From positions 20,099,349-20,163,348 of the forward strand of contig CM055102.1 in assembly GCA_029204225.1 (NCBI GenBank): DNA of 64,000 bases, read 5' to 3'. Numbering within the stretch: the first letter of the stretch is position 1; every line of letters starts with the position of its first letter. The position numbers and the translations under genes were made by a program. Below the pieces are notes generated by a model that made no database searches, was not told the DNA's origin, and was given only the letters and a program-made list of their open reading frames with translations. The DNA comes from Diphasiastrum complanatum (taxonomy: Eukaryota; Streptophyta; Lycopodiopsida; Lycopodiales; Lycopodiaceae). Of the stretch, positions 32,290 to 43,700 are shown piece by piece.

Positions 32290-34671
32290 CAACTCTGATA
32301 GCATATTAAATGCATTAGAAAATGAAGATCAGCTTTGGCATAGGAGATGTATCATCTAAACATGCGGAGCCTGCATGACATTTGCAAGAAAGACATAGTC
32401 ACAGGTCTCAAGATATCAAGGCCCGAAACTGAGTTCTGCGAAGCCTGTCAGAAAGGCAAACAACATCGGAATCCATTCACACATGAGGGAAGAAAAGCCA
32501 AGGAAGTTCTTGAGCTCGTCCACTCTGATGTCTGTGGACCGACGAAAATGGATTCGCTCTCAAGTTTGAGGTACTTCTTGACGTTCATAGATGATTATAG
32601 CTGGATTACCATGATCTACTACCTAAAGAAGAAATATGAAGTGTTTGATTCCTTCAAGAAGTTTGTGGCATTTGTAGAGGGACACACCTCAAAGAAAATT
32701 CAAATCATCAGATCTGACAACGGAGGTGAATACAAAAGCAAAGAATTCTCAAATTCTGCCAAGAACAGGGGATAGAACATCAGAGATGTGAAGTTTGATG
32801 AGTCCACATTTCCTGGACTAAAAGATGAAAGAGGCCATGAGATCTTTACACTGCTACCTATTCAAGAGGGAGATCGAGGACAGACGTCAAATCAGAATGC
32901 TGAGCCACATACTCCAGAGCAGTAGGAAGCAGAAGATTAATCCCACGAACAAGAAATGTTCAAGCAACGATGAAACGAATCCAGAAGGTCAACAAGACAA
33001 AGAAGACCTCCAGACCGGTACGCTGACAATCTTCAGTGGAACGAAGACACGCAGTTTGAGTATTGCAGCTTCATTGAAGAGCCAACAACATACCAAGAAG
33101 CTGTTCAGAGTCCAAAGGGAGAATTCTGGTAGCAAACAATGTCAGAGGAGATCGAGTCGATGAGGCAAAACGAGGCATGGACATTAGAGCCACTGCCAGA
33201 AAACAGAAAAATAGTCGACTACAGTGGGTATACAAGAAGAAGATGAAATCAGACGGCACCATTGGCCGCTAAAAGGCAAGGCTTGTCGCAAAGGGCTACA
33301 CACAAAGATATGGTGTTGATTATTTCGACACATATTCGCTGATGGTCAAGATGACAAGCATACGACTACTCCTTGCATACACCACACAACACAATCTGGA
33401 AATTCACCAGATTGATGTGAAAACATCCTTTCTCCATGGAGATCTAGAGGAGGAAATCTTCATGAAGTATCTTGAAAGATTTGAAGATCCCGACAATCGA
33501 CAATATGTCTGTCGGTTGCAGAGATGCATCTATGGTCTAAAACAAGCATCACGAGCTTGGTATAAGAAGCTCGATAGTCTTCTGAAGCCCTAGACTTCAA
33601 TCCTACACGATCGGACTATAATGTCTACATAAAAAGAGTAGGAAAGGATTTTGTGATACTGACTATTTTTGTGGATGATTCCCTGATGATAGGAAATTCC
33701 TTGATGTTGATCAATAATACACGAAAAGTCAGATTTCTGAAAGTTATGAAATCACAAAACTAGGAGAAGTAGTGAAATACCTCGGGCTGGAGATCAGAAG
33801 AGATCGAACAAAGGGCGAAATGCACTTGAGTCAGTCTGAATATGCCAAAAAGGTACTCAAGCACTATCACATGATGGACTACAAAGAAAAGGCCACACCA
33901 ATGATAGCTGGAGCCAAGCTGACGAAACATGATTGCCCAAAAATGGAAGAGGAGGAACAGAAGATGGCAGGTATACCCTACCAAAGCCTAATCGGTAGTC
34001 TGATGTACCTTACAATTTGTACTAGACCCGATCTAGCTTTCTCTATTTACACCTTAAGCCAATTCTCTTCCAATCCTGGCATGGCACATTGGCAAATGAC
34101 TAAACGAATCCTACAGTATCTGAAGGGTACCCAGAATATAGGATTAACCTATAGAACAGAAAACGAAAGAAAAGGATTCGAGCTGCACCACTACAGTGAT
34201 GCAAGCTGGGCGAGCTGCAAAGATAACAACAAGTCCATAACTGGAGGATGTACCATAGCATGCGGAACTGCAATCAGCTAGATATGCAAAAAGCAAACCT
34301 TGGTAGCTCAATCTTCTTGTGAAGCTGAATACGTCGCAGCTTCAAAGGTGGCGAACGAGGTAATGTGGTTACAGATGATGCTGGAAGCAATCGAGATACC
34401 ACAAGAAGGGCCATGCATGATGATGTTGGACTCTCAGAGTGCCATTTATTTGTTTCAGGGTCCTATCTTCCATTCAAAGATGAAACACATACCTTTGAAG
34501 TATCATCACATTCGAGATTTAATCTTGAAAGGAGAGCTCCAAGTCTAGTACGTAAAAAATCAGAAGACATGATTGTAGATCTGCTGACGAAGCCGCTTGA
34601 CAAGCCACTCTTTGCCAAGCAAAGAAAGACAATTGGATAAAACATGCAAAGTTGCAAGGTTCAAGAGGGAG
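32290..34671 (+). pseudogene. Ty1/copia pol (integrase, RT, RNase H), broken
   Basis: Order: DQLWHRR, HLNMRSLHDICKKDIV (GAG_pre-integrase), CEACQKGKQHRNPF, LVHSDVCGPTKM, FIDDYSW and SDNGGEYKSKEF, then stop. The integrase middle is deleted, joining GIEHQ to RDVKFDESTFPG near 32785. RT follows: MSEEIESMRQNE, ARLVAKGYTQRYGVDYFDTY, QIDVKTSFLHGDLEEEIFM, CIYGLKQASRAWYKKL, then a shifted FVDD region. LGLEIRRDRTKGEMHLSQSEY and TRPDLAFSIYTLSQF come next, then RNase H SSCEAEYVAA, KTKHIPLKYHHIRD and DLLTKPL. Stops and frameshifts are scattered. It is the same family as 56342-57905 (-). A purine tract AAGAGGGAG (34663-34671) ends it. Confidence 0.9.
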
Positions 34672-34900
34672 TGTCAGAAATGGTGAACTCCTACAACTTT
34701 GCCGCGATGCGAAAGTCAACGTGTCTTGACTCGAAGGTTGAACGATTCACGAAACAGTTTGCGAAAGCCAACGTGCTTCCAGGACAAATGAAGGACGAAT
34801 GATTCACGAATTGTAAACATGCCTCCAGGACCGCAAAAACAACAAAGCAACGCAAAATGAAAACAAACGAAAGAGAATCTTTCGTGCTGCCAACTGGCAG
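34672..34900 (+). repeat. 3' LTR start of the copia element (truncated)
   Basis: TGTCAGAAATGGTGAACTCC follows the purine tract. The first 30 bp match the LTR start at 56332 (-). Repeated phrases GAAAGTCAACGTG/GAAAGCCAACGTG and GATTCACGAA follow. It is cut by another copia fragment by about 34900-34950. Confidence 0.65.
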
Positions 34901-34949
34901 CTCAACGAGCTTGGAGTCTCAAACTTCACGCCCAGCTGAAATGAGTAGT

Positions 34950-36125
34950 ACAACGGAGAGTTTGAATGTTCAGAGAAGGACAAATGGATCCAAGCCATGA
35001 ATGAGGAGATGGAATCCATGAGGAAGAACCAGGTATGGACGTTGCAGCCATTACCAGATAAGCGAAAGACTATAAAATGCAAGTCGGTATACAAGCTGAA
35101 GTATGGATAAAATGCAAGTCGGTATACAAGCTGAAGTATGGACCGGATGGAGATGTCTCAAAGTATAAGGCAAGACTTGTAGCGAGGGGATTCTCTCAAA
35201 GATATGGTATTGACTATTCTGAGACCTTCTCTCCTATCGTGAAACATTCGTCCCTATGTTTACTATATGCATATGCAGCTGCTTCTGATCTCAGGATTTA
35301 CATTATGGATGAGAAGACAACCTTCTTGCATGGTGAGTTGGACGAAGAAGTCTACATGGATCAACCCCCAGGCTATATCTCAAATTCACTTCCTACTTAT
35401 GCATGCAGAATGCATAGGAGTATCTATGGTCTGAAGTAGTCAGCACGAAAATGTTATAAGAAGAAAGACCAAGCCCTGAAATCCTTAGGATTCAAGCCAC
35501 TAATGGCTGATTCCAATGTCTATGTAAGAATTGTAGATGAAAAGATCATCATTGTAGCTGTGTATGTGGACGACACTTTGATACTCTGCAAGAGTGAGAA
35601 GCTTATTGCTGAAGTGAAGAATGATATCTTGAAACATTGCGAGATTGCAGATTTGGGAGAAGCCAGGTGTTACCTTGGCTTACAAATTGACAGGGAGTAT
35701 GAGAGAGGTAAATTGTACCTTCATCAGTCCAGATATACCCAGAAAATCTTAGAAGATTTTGGGATGTTGAATTGCAAAGGAGCAAATACTCCAATGCTTG
35801 CAAAAATAGTACTATCGAACGAAAATTGTTTGAGGACTAAAGAAGAAAGAGAATTGATGAGCTTACATCATACATGAAGCTGATCGGATCGTTGATGTAC
35901 CTTGCAGATAACACACATCCTGACATTGCTTATGTCATGTTCAGGATGAGCCAATTTTGTACAAATCCAGGCTCGACTCATTGGAAGACTGCAAAACAAA
36001 TCTTGCAATATCTTCAATTAACAAAAGATTTTGGTTTGTGTTATTGTCGTGATGTAGGGCTTCAGATGCTTTTCTACAGTGATGCTAGCTGGGCATTCCT
36101 CAAGGACGACTGCAAAAGTCTCCAA
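34950..36125 (+). pseudogene. Second Ty1/copia RT-RNase H fragment
   Basis: Starts KWIQAMNEEMESMRKNQVWTL. RT then reads ARLVARGFSQRYGIDYSETF, LRIYIMDEKTTFLHGELDEE, RSIYGLK, stop, VAVYVDDTLI, LGEARCYLGLQIDRE. After a frameshift it continues LIGSLMYLADNTHPDIAYVM, MSQFCTNPGSTHWKTAKQIL and YSDASWAFLKDD, where it stops at 36125. The catalytic YVDD is intact, but a stop at LK*SA, a frameshift at about 35875 and a 35-bp tandem duplication (35072-35141) kill it. It is a different family from its neighbours. Confidence 0.88.
35072..35141 (+). repeat. Exact 35-bp tandem duplication in copia RT
   Basis: ATAAAATGCAAGTCGGTATA... is present twice back to back (35072-35106, 35107-35141), encoding IKCKSVYKLKYG twice. 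35 is not a multiple of three, so it shifts the frame. Confidence 0.95.
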
Positions 36126-36179
36126 AATTTTACTAGAATTTTTGAATTTGCACAATTTACGCACATTTACACTTTCCAT

Positions 36180-37019
36180 CATCGCCAATAGCTAGACTAA
36201 TAATAATTCGCTAAGAACAGATTACCAGATTGAGCAATAAGAGAGTCAGACATAATGTAGAAAAGCATAACAAAATTGACACAAATCTGAATGCAAACAA
36301 AACAGAACTGTTATCAGATTAAGTATAGCAAAATATACATGTCAATAATGTTGTGGAGCACAAGACAATAGCAGACGAAACCGCATGCTCTACAAAGCTA
36401 ATTCAATCTGTAAAAGGAATGAACTTGTTACTGACAATACAAAAGAATCAATGCGCAAGGCATCTACTTCTTCTATCTCTGATAAATTTTTGATGCTATT
36501 ATTTTTCACACACTATTGAATACGCAAGTGGTATTCAATATATACACAATTTTACAGGTGAAGAAAGTACAAAGTGGATGTGCTATCTGTAGGAGATCGT
36601 GGGTGGCTGCTGTCGTTGTCAAATCTGTTAGCATAGTTGCATGAAATGAGCGTGAGAAGGCCGCGACGTTAGCCTTTGCTGAAATGAACGTTGGTGAAGA
36701 TGCAAAAAGTGCGACACTCTGACAAATGCCTTAGGATTTGATTTACAGGGTGCCTTCGCTTTTCCTAGGGCACCTTCGGCATTTTGTAAGGCAGTGTCGT
36801 CTTTTTCGCCTGTCACAAATCACGTGGAAAAAACACAGTGTCGTGTTTTTTTGTCTTTTTCGCCTGTGGAAAATTACTTGTATTTATGCAGACAGTCGAG
36901 TTTTTCACCTGTCTTATTTTACATGTAAATATGCAGACTGTGCGACAACATGAGTAAAATTGCAACATGAATGGAGGCAGATTAAAATAGGATTTAGAAG
37001 AGTAGAGGAGATAAATCTA
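36180..37019 (-). repeat. Copia LTR, third copy (inverted)
   Basis: The reverse of the LTR at 25240-26112, from AGATTTATCTCCTC at 37019 down to CTAGCTATTGGCGA at about 36180. It lies between a plus-strand copia RNase H (ends 36125) and a minus-strand copia protease (starts 37020). The join to protease rather than a purine tract shows rearrangement. Confidence 0.8.
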
Positions 37020-37357
37020 GCTTTTGATAGTAATTTGCATTGATCATGTTGGAATTGCAGTCTTACAATACCTTCACCTTCAATAGTGTGAGTACTATTG
37101 TCACCAAGATGAACAAATTTCTTCGTGCTGTAAGGCGTGTAGGAGTTGAAAATCTCACGTTGATTGGTCATGTGTTGAGTTGTTCCATAATTAAAAAACC
37201 ATGAATCATCCAAAAATGCGCTTTGGTCTTTGACCATGAATGCGCCTTCATCCACTTTGACCTGGGGAGATGTTGAGACTGTGTTTGCTTGTTGATCAGG
37301 TTGCCCCTTCAGCCCAGTAGTCAAGCATGCTTTGATCCGGCTATTACTTAGCTGCAA
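37020..37357 (-). pseudogene. Ty1/copia protease fragment
   Basis: Minus strand: DDSWFFNYGTTQHMTNQREI, then VHLGDNSTHTIEGEGIVRL. This is the copia retropepsin (typical W..DSGAT.HMT), but the catalytic DSG is NYG. It is joined directly to LTR sequence at 37019 and abuts a plus-strand RT fragment. Confidence 0.8.
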
Positions 37358-38392
37358 GAGATCTTGAAGTCCATCAAATGGATGTCCAGACCACTTTCCT
37401 CAATGGGACCATTGAAGAAAAAATCTTTATGTCATAGCTAGAAGTATACGAACTGAGAGGTAAGCAACACCTTGTGTGCAAAATTTACAAGGCACTCTAT
37501 GGGCTGAAACAGTCACCCAGAGCCTGGTTCCAAAAAATCAATGCATTCCTTATTGAGAATGGTTCTATTCCAAACTCAACAGATTTGAATGCCTACTTCA
37601 AATATGTATCAAATTTCTTCATCATTATCACTCTCTATGTGGATGATAAACTATTATTCAGTAAAAATCTAAATTTGATGAAAGATACGAAATGCATGCT
37701 AGACAAGGAGTACAAAATGACTGATATGGGTCCAACCCACTGTTGTCTCAAAATCAAAATTTTTCGAATTCGACCCAACATACTGATTTTTATCAGCCAG
37801 CAAAGATATCTCACAAATGTGTTGGAAAAGTATGGAATGGCCAACTGCAAACCGAGTCTCTTTTCACTCAACCCTGGACTGAAGCTGTCAAATGAACAAT
37901 CTCCTCAAACTGAGGCAGAAAAAGAGGAGATGAAGCAATATCCATTTCACTCCATCATCGGCTCACTGATGTATGCAATCATATGCACTCGACCCGACCT
38001 TGCATATTCAATTAATGCACTCAGCCAGTTCCTATGAAATCCAGGCCTAGCCCATTGGAAAACACTTACAAAGGTCATGAAGTACATCCAAGCAACCAAA
38101 CATCTCAGCATATGCTATGGAGACAGCCAATCTGCCAATATTCTAGAAGGATACACATATGCAGATTGGGTAGGGGACATTGACTTCTAGATTTATATTT
38201 TTATACAATCAAGGCCCAATCTCTTGGAACGGCCGAAAGCAAACCTTAGTAGCATTATCATCAACCGAATTAGAATACATTGCTGCCACAAATGCTACTA
38301 AGGAGGCAATTTGGATGAGACACCTGTTAGCAGAAATCGACCTTGCACAATCACATCCAATAACCATTTTTTGTGAAAATCAAAACACCATT

Positions 38393-38394
<2 letters not shown>

Positions 38395-38464
<70 letters not shown>
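38395..38464 (+). repeat. (TC)n microsatellite inside a copia RNase H frame
   Basis: 70 bp of TC dinucleotide, read as Ser-Leu repeats in frame with the RNase H on both sides. Confidence 0.95.
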
Positions 38465-38467
<3 letters not shown>

Positions 38468-38631
38468 CCGAGATTTCATTCACAAAGCAAGCATATCAAA
38501 ATCAGGTATCATTATTTAAGAGAGAAAGTGCAAAGCAAGGAGGTATCATTAGTCCAATGTAGGACATAATCAATGGCAGTAGATTACTTCACAAAGGCCT
38601 TTTCAAAGGAGCATCATCTCATAATCAACGA

Positions 38632-38676
38632 TTTTCTTTGATCCCAGGTTCGAGCCTCCCCTTGGAAACCAAGAAG
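38632..38676 (+). mobile_element. 5'-truncated tRNA-derived SINE fragment
   Basis: 45 bp ending GTTCGAGCCTCCCCTTGGAA then ACCAAGAAG, flanked by exact 12-bp direct repeats CATAATCAACGA (38620-38631 and 38677-38688). It holds a B box GTTCGAGCC (38648-38656) and has the same 3' end (AACCAAGAAG) as the full copy at 47842-47927. It is inserted near the 3' end of copia pol. Confidence 0.8.
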
Positions 38677-38738
38677 CATAATCAACGACATGTTAAATCT
38701 GAAGATTATAACTTTCCAGGATCCACATTAAGAGGGAG

Positions 38739-39200
38739 TGTTGGATTTCAATGTTGAGTCTTAAATCCTTTTTGTTAATGAGCATCCTGAAAAACTATTC
38801 AAAAACAGAGATTCTTCGAGTCAGGTCGGATCGGTTCAGATTTTTTTTTGACACTTCACTAAATTGTCCGGACGTGTTCAACCTTGGATCGGATCGTCGG
38901 ATCGGATCGGGTCTAATTTTTCCTACCCCAGAAAATTTGACCCTCAGCATATTTTCAACCCAGTGTATATTTCTCGACCCTTTGTACAAAATCCGACCCT
39001 ATGTAATTTTTTGATACTGTCAGTTAGAAATCTGACCCAACGACTTTACACTGATGTCCGCCAACTTTGTACATGCATTTATGGCATAAAGACAACTGTA
39101 ATAAATGTAGGAAATTCACTTGTAGATATTTTTAGTATATCAAACTTATTTATTAAAAAACTTCTTCTAATATTCCGAGTCTAATAATTTATTAATTTGT
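38739..39200 (+). other. LTR start and low-complexity junction DNA
   Basis: A short LTR start (TGTTGGATTTCAATG, 38739) soon gives way to other DNA. This holds a GGATCGGATCGTCGGATCGG cluster (about 38884-38911) and a stretch at 38997-39045 (TTTTTTGATACT...TCTGACCCAACGACTT). The latter recurs at 14675-14732, where it also sits at an element junction. No gene seen. Confidence 0.45.
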
Positions 39201-40711
39201 ATCAGCGTTATCACGTTCAACAAGCTGAAGTTATAACTTCATGCCATTGTACTCATTGTTGATAATAATCAGAGTGCAATTTGTCCTACTACTGTTATTG
39301 TTCTATTGCGCATTTGTATGAATCCTTCGTTTGAATTATTTTGCTGCTAACTATGGCACTTCTGATCCACGCATCTAGCTCGGAACCAGCTTCCGCTCAT
39401 ACCCACTGATTTCCGACAACAAGTACACTTGGTATGCTATATTTTTGCGGTGGACAGTGTTCGAAAAATCGTAATAGGCTAATTTCATATCATAGACAGA
39501 GATATGAGATCTTTTACAATCTGATACAGCACTGGTAGGTCTAGATAGGGCCATAATGAGATGTGGTAGGCCTTGTGTACGCAGTCTCACATCCCCTCTT
39601 GACGTCATTCTGAATGGGTGGGTGAACGAGGGGAGAGTGTATTCCACACCAACATTGTTGTGGCAGTGGTGGGGTGGCCCACACATCTAAGGGTGAGCGA
39701 TGATACCATTGGTCTGAAAAAATAGTGGTATCATTGCCCATCTCCATTAGATGGCTACTGCACCACCACCACTCTCATTACAATGTGATGCAAAATACGT
39801 TGTTCAGTGAACTAGTGACATGGCTCTAATGTATAAACCATGAGTCAAGCTTAAAAGAGGTTATACACACTTGGCATTTAGCTCATTCCCCCCAATGCCC
39901 ATCTCTCACATGTACGTATATGTACGAACCTACGACTATACAGTAGTATCTATACCAAATACATTACTGATATTAGGGTTAGGGCATATATTTTCTCTCA
40001 CAGAGAGGACCTTCTCTTGCTCTTTGTTCTTTGCAAGCTTGTCGTTCGCCTAGGGGGTTCTTTTTTTCTTCCATGACCTTCGTCTGCGAGCACAGATTGA
40101 AGTTAAATATCACGTGGTTGAGCTGCAAGCCTCTCATTCAGTTATCATCTACTAGTATTCAATTTCATAAACATTCCGGCAATGTGCTACAAGCAGATAT
40201 GCTGCAGTCTTGGAAGGGAGGGAGCTTAGAATGAATCATGCAAGAGTTTACTCTCAATCTTTGCTAAAAGAACTCGCAATGTGGATGTTCTGTTTTGCAT
40301 TTTCACTTTGCTATTCTGGTTTCTGATATTGGGTTGGTTTTTCAGGAAGATAAAGCAAAATTGAACACGCGGCATGATCAGCTATGACACCTTGAAGTGG
40401 CGTATTGATTCCTTGTGGTTTTCTGTATATGTAGAACGAGCTTTTTGTCAGCAATCGGACACTGTTCTGCATGAATGGGGTCAGCATTGCTTCATTCTAA
40501 TGCATACGAAGTGGTGACATGAATGTTTTGTTAAATTCCACGGAAACCCAACAAGATCTATAATAAATCCAACCCATAAATGCTCGTGTGTTCTGTTTCC
40601 ATGCTTCCAGACACTTTTTCCATAAAATAAGCCTCTTCTAAACTGGACGTTAAGGTTAACATAGTGCTTGCAATGTGATGAGAAACTCAGACCGCTGGTC
40701 CATATGGACTA
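39200..40711 (+). other. Upstream region of the Gag1-like clamp gene
   Basis: No recognisable ORF. A hairpin GATGATACCATT/AGTGGTATCAT lies at 39698-39736. A polypyrimidine-AG site (GGTTTTTCAG, about 40338-40347) before GAAGATAAAGC could be the acceptor of a 5'-UTR intron. Promoter elements cannot be fixed from sequence alone. Confidence 0.35.
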
Positions 40712-43700
40712 ATGGAGCAGTTCTTCCCTCAAAACCTAAATCCAAAGTGCATTCTAAAGAGAGAACAGGTAGAATTTGTCAGACTTTGTGCCCTAGGCTG
40801 TTTACCGTATCTTGGTGAACTAATTCACACATGACAAGCAGTTTTAACCCCTTCATTCCCGAATTGTCGTGGCTAAATTGAAACTGAGGCCATGGTTTGT
40901 ATTGTTGTCTCTGGGTATGCTGTTGTACGAGGTTATGTCTGTTCTTTATATTGATCTTTGATGGATTTTATGTACGCAAAGCTATCTATGCTTTTCCAGA
41001 TAAAATTCCGTCTGTTTGAATGTTTCTAATGACGTGCTTTTTCAACAGAGCAGTAACTGTGTTGGAGGTTTTGCCAAACCTCCTCCCACAGCTTCAATTG
41101 ACAAGTCCAGGAAGCAGAATATTTTGAAGCGGGGTGCTCATGGGCATGCTCCCCCACAGAAAGAGTGGTGGTCTTCCAGCGAGATGGAAAATAACTTAAA
41201 TTCACGATCTTCTCAATTGAGTGCCGTGTCAGTAGTAAGCCAAGATCATCAAAGCAATAATCAGGATGTAGATTTGAACAGCCATTTATTTGTGAATCAT
41301 GGTAAGAATGGGATTTAGGGTTTAAGGTTTATGGTCAGCTTGCTGTGTTTCTGATCATGATGAGGCTTTTGACCTTGCAATAGATCATTTTATGAGATTC
41401 CTCTGAATCAAATCTATGCTTTCTTGAAAATCATGGGATTATTATAGGTCTCCTTGGGAATTTGCATTGCCATTTTGCTGCTTGTCACATGCAGAATAGC
41501 TCCGTGGTAATTTAACAGTAACAGCATGATTATGTTTTAGTGACATGGTGAATTATTCCTGTCCATTATCCTACATAGTACATGCGATGAGTTTGAAAGT
41601 TTGAGTTTTAGTATGTAAGTGGGTAGGCAATTTCGAAAGGCATCGTCCCTGTACTGACCCTATTGAATAAAACTGTAATTTATAACTCAGTAAGTGATTC
41701 AGCTCGTTGTTCATTTTTTTGGCCCTTTTGGAAAAGAATAGGGCAACACGGACCTTGTGAATGGGATTTAGCCAGTACTGTAATTTTCCATAGCATTTTT
41801 AGGTGTCTCTGATTGTTTTTGTAAAGTTCAGAATAATAAAAGGCTATGCACAATGGGAATTATGTCAATTACTACTTCATTAAACTTGTTCAGGGCAGCA
41901 ATTTGTACTGAAAAGTGTTCAGTGAGAATATGGTAGCCTTAGTGAAAGCTTTTTCTTAAGTTGAAATCGCTTTGGCAGCTTTGAATTTATGGAACGAGCA
42001 ACGAAGAGCTTGGGTAGGGAATCGATCTCATAACCAGCCACAGCAACGCGAACCAGTCATTAGGTATGTTTAGGCTAAATAGAATGCTCTCAATTCAATT
42101 AACTGACACCTTAGCTGTTGGTTGTTGACTAGTTAGCCAAATTGCTGATAGGCATTTATATAATGACATGATGAAGAATTTGCTAACTCCGTCACTTGGC
42201 ATATCTACTTATCTAAGGAGAGTGATGACTTAGTGTTAGAGTTATATTTGGCCCAAATGGGCCTCGAAACTGTTCTGATCTGGAAGAGTGCCCTACTGTC
42301 AAAAAGTTGCTTAGAAACACATATTCTTGGCATTATGATATGCTTCATAGTTGCCTCATTTACTAAACATGTTCAAATATGACGTTCGGAGTGCGTTTGT
42401 TACAGAACGAGGTTATTTTGTTTTTTGAAGCTTTTTCATAATCTTTTTGCAATGGAAATAGAACAGACTTTGGGCTTCAAAAATTTTCTTTTTTTGACAT
42501 AAAAGAGAAGAGTTTTATTTGCCTGTTTTGATCAAAGGATTACTGACTATTTGACCCTAGAATTTTTTTTCCCTCACTTGGGATACAAAGGCAATGGCAT
42601 CATTGTTTGACGAGAATCAGCAATGACAATCAGTGTCTTTCAAACACCCCTCCTCTTCCTAGCTATGGTCGTATTGACAAGGTTACCAGCCTGTTCGATC
42701 TTGGTTCACTACAATATTTTCTTGGGATTGAGGTATGGAGAGTAGCACAAGGACTATTCATTTCTCAATCTAAGTATGCTCATAAAAGTTCAATATGTCA
42801 GAGTGCAAGCCTATTTCTACACCATATGATAGTGGATGTAAGCTTACTAAAGCTGAGGAAGATCAGGATGTAGATGAGACGTTATATAGAAAGCTTGTTG
42901 GAAGCTTAATATATCTAACTACTACAAGACCAGATATTGCTTATGCTGTGAGTATGGTTAGTCAGTTTATGGCTAAGCCTAAGCAGATTCATTGGAAAGC
43001 TGCTAAGCGAATACTCAGATATATCCAAGGCGCTTTGAGATTTGGTATTCTCTATGGTAGACAGGATGATTTGAAGTTACAGGGATATGTGGATGCTGAT
43101 TGGGCTGGAGATGCGGAAGACCGAAGATCTACTACAGGTTATGTTTTTAGTCTTGGTTCTGGTGCTATCTCTTGGAGTTCAAAGAAGCAACATACTATTG
43201 CTTTATCATCTACAGAGGCAGAATATCGAGCTACTACGAGTGCAACATGGTTGTGAAGGATTCTACATGATCTACATATGGTACAAGATTCACCTACGGT
43301 ACTTCAATGTGACAATCAGAGTTGTATTAAATTGGCGAAAAATCCAGTTTTTCACAGCAGGACAAAGTATATTGAAGTACAACAACACTTCATCAGAGAG
43401 AAAATTCAAAGTAATGAAGTGGAGCTTATCTATTGCCCTACGGAAGAGCAAGTTGCAGATATCTTTACCAAAGGTCTTGGCAAGGAAAAATTTCAGAAGT
43501 TTAGAGAACTTCTAGGAGTAATAGATAACAAAGTAAACATTAAGGGGGAGTGTTAGTAATTAATGTTTATTTGACACCCCTTAATGATAGTTTGGCCATG
43601 CCTGCGTGCTATTTTTAGGGGGCCATTGCTATTTATAGTAAGTCATATTTTAGGGTCATTACTATTTATAGTAAATTCGTTTTTTAGTCGTGCATGTAGG

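Larger units (their letters stand above)
37352..38738 (+). pseudogene. Third Ty1/copia RT-RNase H fragment with expanded microsatellite
   Basis: RDLEVHQMDVQTTFLNGTIE opens RT. Then come IYKALYGLKQSPRAWFQKI, ITLYVDDKLLF (YVDD intact), SLMYAIICTRPDLAYSINAL and, after stops and a shift, RNase H (QTLVALSSTELEYIAAT, ITIFCENQNTIVLS). A (TC)n tract has expanded inside the conserved ALS.NP motif, followed by NPRFHSQSKHIKIRYHYLRE. The C-terminus DYFTKAF is interrupted by a 45-bp SINE fragment (38632-38676). A purine tract AAGAGGGAG and TGTTGGATTTC (38739) mark the LTR start. Confidence 0.88.

Noticed and set aside
39675-39740. AATGGTATCATCGC on the minus strand as a primer binding site
   Set aside because: It differs from TGGTATCAGAGC in the key 3' bases and no LTR adjoins it.
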